64,000 nucleotides of DNA, from NCBI GenBank assembly GCA_023957115.1, contig JAMLHN010000006.1, positions 1-64,000 of the forward strand, read 5' to 3'. This document shows, piece after piece, positions 48,548 through 56,849 of this stretch. The stretch's first letter is position 1; every line of letters begins with the position of its first letter. This DNA is from Thermomicrobiales bacterium. GTDB taxonomy: Bacteria; Chloroflexota; Chloroflexia; Thermomicrobiales; UBA6265. A model generated the notes under the pieces. That model did no database searches and was not told the DNA's origin. It saw only the letters and a program-made list of their open reading frames with translations. Made by a program: the position numbers and the translations under genes.

Positions 48548-49572
48548 TGGCATCCGTGCAATACGCGCATCCCGCCAAAGCACCCAGGCAAGGATGGAAG
48601 CGGTACGCCGCCTTTTGGGCGCGGAACGAAGAGCTCAGCCTGCTCCTGATTCTCGCCATCGTGGTTGGCTTTTTCCTCTATGCCGAACCGTCCAGCCGGC
48701 AACGAAAGGTCTACTGGGACCTGCTCTGGGAGGTTTCACCAACCCTGATCGCAGCGGTCGGCATCGCAATGCTTATGCTGGCCGCTCAGTTCGACCTCTC
48801 GATCGGCTCGATGCTGGCGTTTACCGGCGTCGCCACCGTTACGGCAATGAACAAAACCGACAGTATGTGGCTGGGAATCCTCGTCGGTCTGGCCACCGGA
48901 CTCCTGATCGGTTGCCTCAATGGGTTCCTGGTCACCTATGTCCGCATGCAATCGCTCATGACCACCCTGGGCATGATGTTTGCCCTACGCGGGTTGGTCT
49001 ATACGTACACGAATAAGACACCGGTCATCGATGAAAACCAATTCACTCAGTTCACACGACTCTGGTTTGGCAAAGTGGGCCCGGTCCGCACCCCGGTCAT
49101 CCTCGCCTTCATCTTGATCGCGATCGCGTGGTTCGTCCTAACGCAAACGGAATACGGCCGCAACATCTACGCCATCGGCGGCAATGAACAGGCGGCGCGC
49201 GTCTCGGGTATTCCGGTGCGACGCATCCTCTTCTCCCTCTTCGTGATTTCGAGCTGTTGTGCGGCAATCTCTGGATTGCTGATTGCGGCACAGACCGACA
49301 CGGGGTATTTCGATGCCGGGGTGCAGGGGTTCGAGCTCACGGTCATCGCGGCAGTCGTGCTCGGCGGGGTCAGCATGTCCGGCGGCCAGGGCAACATACT
49401 GAGCGCCGCGCTGGCCGTGCTGATTCTCGGCATGATTGGCAAAGGCATGCGCCTGATGGGGATTCACACCACGCAGCAACTGCTGGTCATCGGTGTCGTC
49501 ATGCTGGCCGCGGTCTATTTCCACAGGGTGCGTCGCAGATGGGCGGTGCGCTTGCGAAACGAAGGGTATTGA
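48547..49572 (+). CDS. Ribose-type ABC transporter permease 2
   Basis: 341 residues with about ten membrane helices (PF02653). LMLAAQFDLSIGSMLAFTGVATVTAM and FELTVIAAVVLGGVSMSGGQGNILSAAL are the family hallmarks. Its ATG overlaps the ATPase stop in TGATG. Together with permease 1 it makes a heterodimeric channel, an arrangement found in some RbsC-type systems. The binding protein, ATPase and both permeases form a complete importer. Confidence 0.9.
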   Translation: MASVQYAHPAKAPRQGWKRYAAFWARNEELSLLLILAIVVGFFLYAEPSSRQRKVYWDLLWEVSPTLIAAVGIAMLMLAAQFDLSIGSMLAFTGVATVTAMNKTDSMWLGILVGLATGLLIGCLNGFLVTYVRMQSLMTTLGMMFALRGLVYTYTNKTPVIDENQFTQFTRLWFGKVGPVRTPVILAFILIAIAWFVLTQTEYGRNIYAIGGNEQAARVSGIPVRRILFSLFVISSCCAAISGLLIAAQTDTGYFDAGVQGFELTVIAAVVLGGVSMSGGQGNILSAALAVLILGMIGKGMRLMGIHTTQQLLVIGVVMLAAVYFHRVRRRWAVRLRNEGY

Positions 49573-49621
49573 GCGTGATCCCGCTTGGACACCTCGATCG
49601 ACAGGAAGGAACAGGACAACC

Positions 49622-50539
49622 ATGACCCGCCATGCTGGCGTTTGGGATGTCACGGCGGCGCTCGACGGCGAAGCGGTGAGAGATCTTTCCGAGTTCGTCA
49701 CCGTCGCCGACGGTCTCGACCATCCGGAAGGAGTGGCATCCGGCCCGGATGGAACGATCTATGCGGGCGGAGAGGCCGGCCAGATCTACCGGATCGGAGC
49801 AGACGGGTCGCTCACGCAGCTCGCATCGGTCGATGGATTCTGCCTCGGCCTGGCACTCGATGCGGACAGCAATGTCTATATCTGCGACAACACCGCGCAC
49901 GTCGTCAAGCGCGTCGCGCCAGACGGCTCGATCTCGGTCTATTCGTCCGGAACGATCGATCGCCCACTGGCGACCCCCAACTTCCCCGTCTTCGACGCAC
50001 GTGGAAATCTCTACGTTTCCGATTCCGGCAGCTGGAACGGGAACGACGGTTGCATCTTCGTCACGCGCTCCAATGGGACCACCGAGTTGTTTACGGACAA
50101 GGTGACCGCGTTTCCGAATGGTCTCTGCTTGAGCCCCGATGGCCACTGGCTCTACGTGGTCGTTTCCGAGCTGCCGGGCATCGTTCGCGTCGCTATCGAG
50201 GCCGATGGTTCTGCCGGTGCAATCGAGACCGTCGTCGACCTTCCGAAGAATGTTCCGGACGGGATCGCCTTCGACATGGACGGGACGCTCTACATTGCCT
50301 GCTATGCCCCGAGCGTCATCTACCGATTGCGGCCCGGTGGCCCCCTCGAGGTGTTTGGATACGATTGGCAAAACACCCAGCTGGCCGCTCCAACGAACAT
50401 CGCGTTTCAGGGGAGCGATCGCACGACCATGGTGATCGGTAGTCTGGCCCGCTGGCATCTAACGAAAATCGATGTCGAGGTGCCGGGTGCGCCATTGCAC
50501 TTCCCGTCGATCGAGTACGAAGGAGCGAAATGCAGATGA
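49622..50539 (+). CDS. SMP-30/gluconolactonase/LRE-like beta-propeller protein
   Basis: 305 residues, a six-bladed propeller with repeating segments such as HPEGVASGPDGTIYAGGEAGQIYRI, FCLGLALDADSNVYICDN and PNGLCLSPDGHWLYVVV. These supply the Glu, Asn and Asp positions that bind calcium in gluconolactonases. It probably hydrolyses a sugar lactone made by the adjacent SDR. The ATG at 49622 follows GGAAGG at about 10 bases. Its end overlaps the SDR gene by 10 bases. Confidence 0.88.
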   Translation: MTRHAGVWDVTAALDGEAVRDLSEFVTVADGLDHPEGVASGPDGTIYAGGEAGQIYRIGADGSLTQLASVDGFCLGLALDADSNVYICDNTAHVVKRVAPDGSISVYSSGTIDRPLATPNFPVFDARGNLYVSDSGSWNGNDGCIFVTRSNGTTELFTDKVTAFPNGLCLSPDGHWLYVVVSELPGIVRVAIEADGSAGAIETVVDLPKNVPDGIAFDMDGTLYIACYAPSVIYRLRPGGPLEVFGYDWQNTQLAAPTNIAFQGSDRTTMVIGSLARWHLTKIDVEVPGAPLHFPSIEYEGAKCR

Positions 50540-51336
50540 CTGATTCGAATGCCTGCTCGCGTTTCACGGACAAGGTGATCGTGATCACCGGCGGAGCAAT
50601 GGGATTGGGCCGGGCGGCAGCCGAGGCGTTCGTCGCCGAAGGCGGCGCGGTGGTGATCGGAGATATCAACGACGAGACGGTTGCCCAAACAGTCGCTGAT
50701 CTCGAGAAAAGCGGTGGCCGAGCCGCCTGGAGCCACTGCGATGTCCGCAACGCCGAGGATGTGCAGAAGCTGATGCGCACCGCCGTCGAGCGATTCGGCG
50801 GTATCGATGTCCTCTACAACTCCGCCGGCGTTTCACGCTACGGAACCATCGAAGAGCTTTCTGAGGAAGACTGGGATTTCCAGCTCGATATCAACCTGAA
50901 AGGAACCTTTCTCACCTGCAAGTATGCGGTTCCCGAGATGCGCAAGCGCGGGGGCGGCTCGATCGTCAACACCGCATCGGTGCAAGCGTTTGCCTCGCAG
51001 AAAACCGTAGCCGCGTATGCCGCCTCGAAGGGGGGAGTCGTCAGCTTCACGACCACCGTCGCCCTCGACTATGCTCACGAGAACATTCGCTGCAACTGCA
51101 TTGCTCCCGGGTCGATCCACACGCCGATGCTGGATGAAGCGGCCAATATCTTTGGCGCCGACGATCCCTCAGGCGCTATTCACGAATGGGGTCGACTGCA
51201 TCCACTCGGACGAGTCGGGCGCCCAGAAGAGGTCGCGAAACTCGTGCTCTTCCTGGCCAGTGACGATTCGTCATTTTGCACCGGTGGGTGCTACCGGGTT
51301 GACGGCGGTCTGCTCTCTCCCCTCTTCAACGGCTAA
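50530..51336 (+). CDS. Short-chain dehydrogenase/reductase (SDR)
   Basis: 268 residues, classical SDR. The cofactor loop is ITGGAMGLGRAAAEAF (TGxxxGxG, about 18-33), with ADLEKSGGRAAWSHCDVRN and the catalytic Ser-Tyr-Lys set in SIVNTASVQAFASQKTVAAYAASKGG. The C-terminal GGCYRVDGGL is typical. It likely oxidises a sugar or polyol hydroxyl with NAD(P)+. It overlaps the lactonase-like gene by 10 bases, and AAGGAG precedes the ATG at 50530. The pairing of SDR with SMP-30 suggests oxidation to a lactone followed by ring opening. Confidence 0.92.
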   Translation: MQMTDSNACSRFTDKVIVITGGAMGLGRAAAEAFVAEGGAVVIGDINDETVAQTVADLEKSGGRAAWSHCDVRNAEDVQKLMRTAVERFGGIDVLYNSAGVSRYGTIEELSEEDWDFQLDINLKGTFLTCKYAVPEMRKRGGGSIVNTASVQAFASQKTVAAYAASKGGVVSFTTTVALDYAHENIRCNCIAPGSIHTPMLDEAANIFGADDPSGAIHEWGRLHPLGRVGRPEEVAKLVLFLASDDSSFCTGGCYRVDGGLLSPLFNG

Positions 51337-51375
51337 TCCGGATTCTCACGATCTCGAAGGAGTAGTTCTCTTCCT

Positions 51376-52560
51376 ATGTCCGGCCCTCTCGCAGGTCTAC
51401 GTATCGCGGACTTCAGCCAGCTCGCCCAGGGGCCGTTTTCCACCCAGATCATGGGAGATCTCGGCGCCGATGTGATCAAGATCGAACCACTCAAAGGCGA
51501 TTGGATGCGCCACTGGAGTATGGGCAACGTCTATCTCAACGGTCATGGCGTCTCCTATCTGACGCTCAATCGGAACAAGCGCTCCATCGCGCTCGATCTC
51601 AAGCATCCAAAGGGCAAGGAAGCGGCCCTGCGCCTGATCGAGCATTCCGATGTGCTGACCGAGAACTTTCGACCCGGCGTCATGGACCGGCTTGGGCTGG
51701 GATACGAAGAGTTACACGATCGTTTCCCAAAGCTCGTCTATGTCTCGAGCTCTGGATGGGGGCAGACCGGTCCCTATGTCAAACGTCCCGGTCAGGATCT
51801 GCTGGCCCAGGCAGTTTCCGGTACGACCTTCCTGCAAGGAACGGCTGAAGGACCACCGGTGCCGACCGCAGTCGGCGTCTCCGACTTCGTTGCCGGGTTT
51901 CATATTGTCATTGGTGCGTTGGCGGGCATCTACGGTCGCCAGCAGACCGGCACCGGCCAACGCGTCGATGTCAACCTCCTCGATTCGACCCTGCATCTCT
52001 ACATCCAGGAGCTGGCGGTGTACTTGAACGGCGGCGGATTGCCCCAACGCAGCCGTGCCGGTGTCCCGAGTGCATATTTGGGAGCGCCCTACGGCATCTA
52101 TGAAACCAAAGACGGCTTCATAGCCATCTCGATGAATCCCATTGGCAAGTTGGCCGAGCTCACCGGCGTGCCAGGCTACGAAGGTATCACCGAAACCCAG
52201 AACATGGAGCGCCGCGACGAGATCGTCGAGGACTTCCGCAAAGCCTTCCCCGCCAGGACGACGCAGGAATGGCTCGATCTTCTCCTGCCAGAGGGTATCT
52301 GGTGCTCGCCGGTGAACGACTTCGCCGATGTCGAAAACGATCCACAAGTGGCAGAAAATGAAATGATCGTCGAATGGGATCATCCGGAAGCCGGCAAGGT
52401 TCGCACCACCGGCGTGGCAATCAAATTCAGTGAAACGCCGGGGGGCATCTTTCGGCACGCACCGGTGCTCGGCGAGCACACCGTCGAGTTGCTGGGCGAG
52501 GTCGGTGAGTTCTCCGACGACGAAATTCGCGAACTGCAACGGTCAGGAGCCGTGGCATGA
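51376..52560 (+). CDS. CaiB/BaiF class III CoA-transferase
   Basis: 394 residues. LAGLRIADFSQLAQGPFSTQIMGDLGADVIKIEPLKGDWMRHW is the standard N-terminus. NKRSIALDLKHPKGKEAALRLIEHSDVLTENFRPGVMDRLGLGY and DVNLLDSTLHLYIQEL follow, and the late GVAIKFSETPG... segment closes the fold. These enzymes move CoA between acyl groups through a catalytic Asp. It is expected to activate a carboxylate made from the imported compound. Its stop overlaps the next gene by 4 bases. Confidence 0.92.
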   Translation: MSGPLAGLRIADFSQLAQGPFSTQIMGDLGADVIKIEPLKGDWMRHWSMGNVYLNGHGVSYLTLNRNKRSIALDLKHPKGKEAALRLIEHSDVLTENFRPGVMDRLGLGYEELHDRFPKLVYVSSSGWGQTGPYVKRPGQDLLAQAVSGTTFLQGTAEGPPVPTAVGVSDFVAGFHIVIGALAGIYGRQQTGTGQRVDVNLLDSTLHLYIQELAVYLNGGGLPQRSRAGVPSAYLGAPYGIYETKDGFIAISMNPIGKLAELTGVPGYEGITETQNMERRDEIVEDFRKAFPARTTQEWLDLLLPEGIWCSPVNDFADVENDPQVAENEMIVEWDHPEAGKVRTTGVAIKFSETPGGIFRHAPVLGEHTVELLGEVGEFSDDEIRELQRSGAVA

Positions 52561-53714
52561 TCGAGTTCGAAGGCGTCAGCTGGGATCATCCACGCGGCCA
52601 TGACTGTATCGTCGCAACGTCGGAGGCGTACACCGCACTGCATCCCGAGGTGTCCTTCAAATGGACGACCCGCAGCCTGCAAGATTTCGCCGACTATCCC
52701 ATCGGCAAACTCTCCGAACGCAACGATTTCATTGTGCTCGACCATCCATTCATGGGCGTCGCGGCAACCAGCGGCTGCTTGCTGCCACTGGACGAATGGA
52801 TCGGCGCTGACGCGCTTGCGGACCAGCGCGCCCACACGGTCGGACCGAGCTTCGAAAGCTATCGCGCCGGTGGTCACTATTGGGCGATGGCGATCGACGC
52901 AGCCTGCCAGGTCGCCTCGTTTCGTCCAGACCTGCTGGAACGAGACCCACCGCGGACCTGGGATGACGTCGTTACGCTGGCAGAATCCCGGTCGGGAAAG
53001 AGCACAGCTCAGGTCGCCCATCCCCTGATTCCGGTCGATACGTTGATGACGTTTCTGACAATCTGTGCGGTCTACGGCGAACCGGCCGCGCGCACCCCCG
53101 AGCGATTCGCCGGGAACTCCGTGGGCGCCGCTGCCTGGGAGACGATGTTGCGGCTCTCGAAGACGATTCATCCGATGTCGAAGCACTGGAATCCGATTCG
53201 GACGTACGATCGCATGTGTGAATCGGACGAAATCGCATATGTTCCAGCCGCGTTCGGCTACTCCAACTATGCCCGTGAGGGGTTCCGCGAAAAGACGATC
53301 GGCTTCGCGGCCACTCCTCAGTCCGGTGAGAAGGGCCGGGGCGGCGTGCTGGGCGGCGCAGGATTGTCCATCTCCGCGCGGACGAAACACCCGGAGGTCG
53401 CCGCGGATTTTGCCGTCTTCGCGGCTTCTGGTCCGGTGCAAAGCGGCATCTACGTCACCTCGGGAGGCCAGCCTGGGCATATCGACGCCTGGACCAGCGA
53501 CGAGGTCAACGCGTTGTGCGGCAACTTCTTTGCCGATACGCTGCAAGGGATCGCGTCAGCCTATCTTCGTCCGCGCTACCTCGGCTTCATGGAATTCCAG
53601 GACCGGGCCGGGATGCTTATGCATCAGGCATTGTTCGCGGGAGAAGCCGCCGGCGATGTGCTTTCGAAGATCGAGGCGCTCTATCATTCGAGCAATCCCA
53701 ACTTCGATATCTAG
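52557..53714 (+). CDS. Solute-binding-protein-like protein without signal peptide, coupled to CoA-transferase
   Basis: 385 residues with the shape of ABC binding proteins (SBP_bac_1 fold): EAYTALHPEVSFKWTTRSLQDFADYPI, DFIVLDHPFMGVAATSGCLLPLDEWI, GGHYWAMAIDAACQVASFRPDLL, GGAGLSISARTKHPEVAADFAVF. Strikingly, there is no signal peptide: the protein opens directly with MIEFEGVSWDHPRGHD, so it should stay in the cytosol. Its ATG overlaps the CoA-transferase stop by 4 bases. No membrane genes of its class follow. It may bind an intermediate or the CoA-transferase substrate; function is unknown. Confidence 0.75.
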   Translation: MIEFEGVSWDHPRGHDCIVATSEAYTALHPEVSFKWTTRSLQDFADYPIGKLSERNDFIVLDHPFMGVAATSGCLLPLDEWIGADALADQRAHTVGPSFESYRAGGHYWAMAIDAACQVASFRPDLLERDPPRTWDDVVTLAESRSGKSTAQVAHPLIPVDTLMTFLTICAVYGEPAARTPERFAGNSVGAAAWETMLRLSKTIHPMSKHWNPIRTYDRMCESDEIAYVPAAFGYSNYAREGFREKTIGFAATPQSGEKGRGGVLGGAGLSISARTKHPEVAADFAVFAASGPVQSGIYVTSGGQPGHIDAWTSDEVNALCGNFFADTLQGIASAYLRPRYLGFMEFQDRAGMLMHQALFAGEAAGDVLSKIEALYHSSNPNFDI

Positions 53715-53792
53715 CCAGTCGCCATCCACGGAAAAGCGGGGACCCATGGTGTCCCAGTCGAATATTGGAGATGACGAGGAGTGCATCACGTC

Positions 53793-54848
53793 ATGCTGAG
53801 AGCCAGCGAAGTCGACCTCGGACGTGGAGTTCGTGGGGTAACGATCGAGAACGACCGCATTAGCGTCACCCTGCTTCCGGACAAAGGCGCCGACATCTAC
53901 CAATGGGTGCATAAGCGGACCGGCGTCGACGTGCTCTGGAAAAGCCCCTGGGGCTTGCGCCGTCCCGGAGCTGGAATCCCCACCTCCTTCGATTCCTCGG
54001 TCACCTGGATGGAATGGTATCCCGGCGGCTGGCAAGTCCTCTTCCCGAGCGGAGGCGGTCCGGTGACCTACAAAGGGGTCGAGCTCAGCTTCCATGGCGA
54101 AGCCTCGGCCGTGCCCTGGGACATCGACGATCTCGGGAGCGACGAGCGGGCGGCATGGCTTCGGCTCAGCACACGCCTGGCCCGTAGCCCCTTCGCCCTG
54201 GAACGGACGATCGAGCTGGACCACGACGCGAGCTCATTCCTGCTCCGCGAGACCGTACGGAACGACGGCGGCGAACCGATGGACTATATGTGGGGGCACC
54301 ACCCCGCATTCGGCGCCCCGTTCCTGAGCGACGATTGCCGAATCGATACGAATGCCCGCCATCTCGTCGCCGACGACGCCTACGATCCGCCCTCGAATCC
54401 GATCGAGACAGGCCAGACCTACGAATGGCCTCATGGAGCTCGTGACGGAGATGCAACGGATTTGAGCATCGTTCCGGGTGAATCCGCATCAAGGGCGACG
54501 CTCGGATATTTCGATGGGTACGGCGAGATCGCCTGGTACGGAATCACCAATAGCCATCTCGGAATCGGGGCCGGCCTGGCCTGGAGGCGAGAGGATTTCC
54601 CGCATGCCTGGTTCTGGCAGGAGATGCACGCCTCGCCCAGTTTCCCCTGGTACAAGGGCGCCTATGTGATGGCAATCGAGCCAAACACGACCTGGCCAGG
54701 ACAGGGGCTGGTGGCCGCCATGGAGAAGACCGGCACCCACCGGGTGCTCCAGCCGGGTGAATCCCGGACAGCCGAGATCCGGGCGGTCCTCTACGACTCG
54801 TCCACCGGAATCGGCGGGATAGACATGGACGGAACCGTGCATCCGTAA
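53793..54848 (+). CDS. Aldose-epimerase-like (DUF4432 type) protein
   Basis: 351 residues with the galactose-mutarotase beta-sandwich. VTIENDRISVTLLPDKGADIYQWVHKRTGVDVLWKSPWG is the N-terminal pattern, with EWYPGGWQVLFPSGGG, YMWGHHPAFGAPFLSDDCRID (two His at the catalytic position) and the late Trp/His-rich FPHAWFWQEMHAS. Such proteins interconvert sugar anomers or bind sugars. The ATG at 53793 has GAGGAG about 11 bases upstream; a GTG at 53781 is also possible. Its presence supports a sugar-like substrate for the locus. Confidence 0.8.
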   Translation: MLRASEVDLGRGVRGVTIENDRISVTLLPDKGADIYQWVHKRTGVDVLWKSPWGLRRPGAGIPTSFDSSVTWMEWYPGGWQVLFPSGGGPVTYKGVELSFHGEASAVPWDIDDLGSDERAAWLRLSTRLARSPFALERTIELDHDASSFLLRETVRNDGGEPMDYMWGHHPAFGAPFLSDDCRIDTNARHLVADDAYDPPSNPIETGQTYEWPHGARDGDATDLSIVPGESASRATLGYFDGYGEIAWYGITNSHLGIGAGLAWRREDFPHAWFWQEMHASPSFPWYKGAYVMAIEPNTTWPGQGLVAAMEKTGTHRVLQPGESRTAEIRAVLYDSSTGIGGIDMDGTVHP

Positions 54849-55050
54849 GCGATTCTTGCGAACCGGCTTACGCACGACCACAGCCGTTTGCAGAGTGACT
54901 GGCGCACGAGCACACGCCAAGGTCGTAGCGCCGGATGTCTCTGTCCGGCGATCGTCCGCGGGTCGATAACCGAGGTTGCGCGAAAAGTCGCCGGAGAAGT
55001 CAGCCGTTCGGCAGCTGTGTGCGACCGAGAGGTCGAGGAAGGAATCCAAC

Positions 55051-55479
55051 ATGCGATCGCGATTGGTTCACGTCGGCGTTCGAGCTACGAATCTGACCGA
55101 GACCTTGCGATTCTGGCGAGACGGGCTGGGGCTAACCGTGGTTCAGGAGACGCCCGACCATAGCGATCTCACGGACGGCTGGCACAACTTCCGCGTCTTC
55201 CAGCATGGAGGCCCAGAACGACCACCCCACGTCTCCGGGATGCTTGATTACCTACACATCGGCATACGAGTCGATGATCTCGCGAACGCGGCAACCCGCC
55301 TGCAGGCGCTCGGTTTCGAAATCATCTGGGACGGCGTCGATGGCGGCCAACCGTACGATCCGCAATCGCCACCCTCCGAGTCATTCAAGATCGCGGATCC
55401 GGATGGGATCGTGGTCGACGTCTCGGCGAATCCCGACCAATGGCCCGGGGTCGATCTTGAGGGGAAACGCCAGCCCTGA
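55051..55479 (+). CDS. VOC family protein
   Basis: 142 residues, one VOC domain. MRSRLVHVGVRATNLTETLRFWRDGLGL opens with a likely metal His; GMLDYLHIGIRVDDLANAATRLQALGFEI and the closing KIADPDGIVVDV follow. The Glu usually found at the end is replaced by Val, so the metal set looks incomplete. The ATG at 55051 follows GAGGAAGGA. The 202-base gap before it (54849-55050) shows no other gene or clear element. It is probably part of the catabolic locus but could have its own promoter. Confidence 0.82.
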   Translation: MRSRLVHVGVRATNLTETLRFWRDGLGLTVVQETPDHSDLTDGWHNFRVFQHGGPERPPHVSGMLDYLHIGIRVDDLANAATRLQALGFEIIWDGVDGGQPYDPQSPPSESFKIADPDGIVVDVSANPDQWPGVDLEGKRQP

Positions 55480-55552
55480 CCCAGCAAAGGCATCCTGTTC
55501 ACAACCGTGCTCGCATCCACCTATTGATACGGGCACGTGGTACGCTCGATCG

Positions 55553-56823
55553 ATGCGACCGATCCCGCCAGACTCCAACCGGCCGTTGGCTTCCAACCGG
55601 ACGACGGCGCTCTTGGACCTTCAGTCGCTCCGCACCAGCCGCCGCGCATTTTTGCTGGGCACGGTCCTTGCCATGCAATCGGTCTTGATTACCGCGATGA
55701 CCCGGACCGAGCGTGCACGCAACTTCTTCCGCGCGTTTCATCCGTTCAATCCGCTCGACGATCCCGGCTTCTCCGAGTTGATCGCCGCATACACGGAGAC
55801 ACCAGTCCCACTGGCCGAAGGCGAACCGGATGCGGAGGGGCGACGAACCTTCCGCTTCTCGCTGGCGCAAGCAACTCCAGTCTTCCTCTCGGCGTCAGCG
55901 CCCAGCTCCAGGCCGATCTACGTCCATCCGCTCGTTGTCCGCCTGCAGGATGGCCCCCGGCTCCTCCTCCCACTGCTGCGCTCTGCGAACCCGGATCGGG
56001 ACATCACCGCGACGATTCAGTTGGGATTGCTCGAAGCCGGCGACCATGAATTCACCCTGGAGCAGGATCCGGCACTCACCGTTCCCATCCCCGATTCGCT
56101 TGTGCTCCGGGCGGCACGTCCCGACTCTGATGCCCTGCTCGCCAAGTTCTTGCTGCAAACGCCAGTTATTGCGGTCAAGCATGCCGGCAATCCGCTCGAT
56201 GACATTCCTTTGATGGCATTCGCGAAAATCTTCCGGCGGGGGATCAATATAAAGTCACATCGTTTGTCATCTTCTCTTCGGAAAACGGGGGCACCATGCC
56301 GGCGCGCCTGCTCGACGTCTACCAGCGCACCGTCGATATCGAATGGGTCACCCAGCAGCTCTACTCTCCGACCGGCGATCCTGTTCCCGGACGACTCGCC
56401 TTCCAAACGATCCATCATGGATTCGCCCAGTTCGAGGGTCGGCACGTGCTCGGTGAGCATCCGCTCCTTTCGATCACCTCGGAAAACAACAATTTCTCGG
56501 ACGGAATGTTCCGGGTGCTCGGCTGGGCCCTTCCCGAACCCGGCGCGCGGGTACGCTCGGACGCGCTGCTGTACGCGCCGAAACCACGCTTTGTCCCTGG
56601 ACCCGATTGGGGACCATCCTTACTCGCCGAGTTCCCGGAGATGCAGCGCTGGAGCCTCTTCGAGCTGACCATGGAAGGCTGCGTCACAGACAATGGACGG
56701 CTCGACCCCGGCGAGGCGCAATTCTTCGCAGATCTGGCGGAGATCGAACAGCATCTCACGGTGACCTTCCCGCACCGGGGTTGCCGACGCAACCTCAGCG
56801 TTATCGACGGCTCCGGAACATAA
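55553..56823 (+). pseudogene. Unrecognised protein with N-terminal hydrophobic segment, one apparent frameshift
   Basis: Two frames join into one reading: from the ATG at 55553 (TSRRAFLLGTVLAMQSVLITAM, a possible signal or Tat-like segment with twin Arg) to near 56222, then after a one-base loss the frame DQYKVTSFVIFSSENGGTMPARLLDVYQRTVDIEWV on to 56823. The join reads through without stops and both parts look like one soluble, extracytoplasmic protein of about 423 residues. I recognise no family. An independent gene starting at the ATG 56296 is the alternative, but it lacks a ribosome-binding site. It is the last plus-strand gene of the catabolic locus. Confidence 0.55.
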
Positions 56824-56849
56824 GACGGATCCCGGAAGAAGACGACCGA

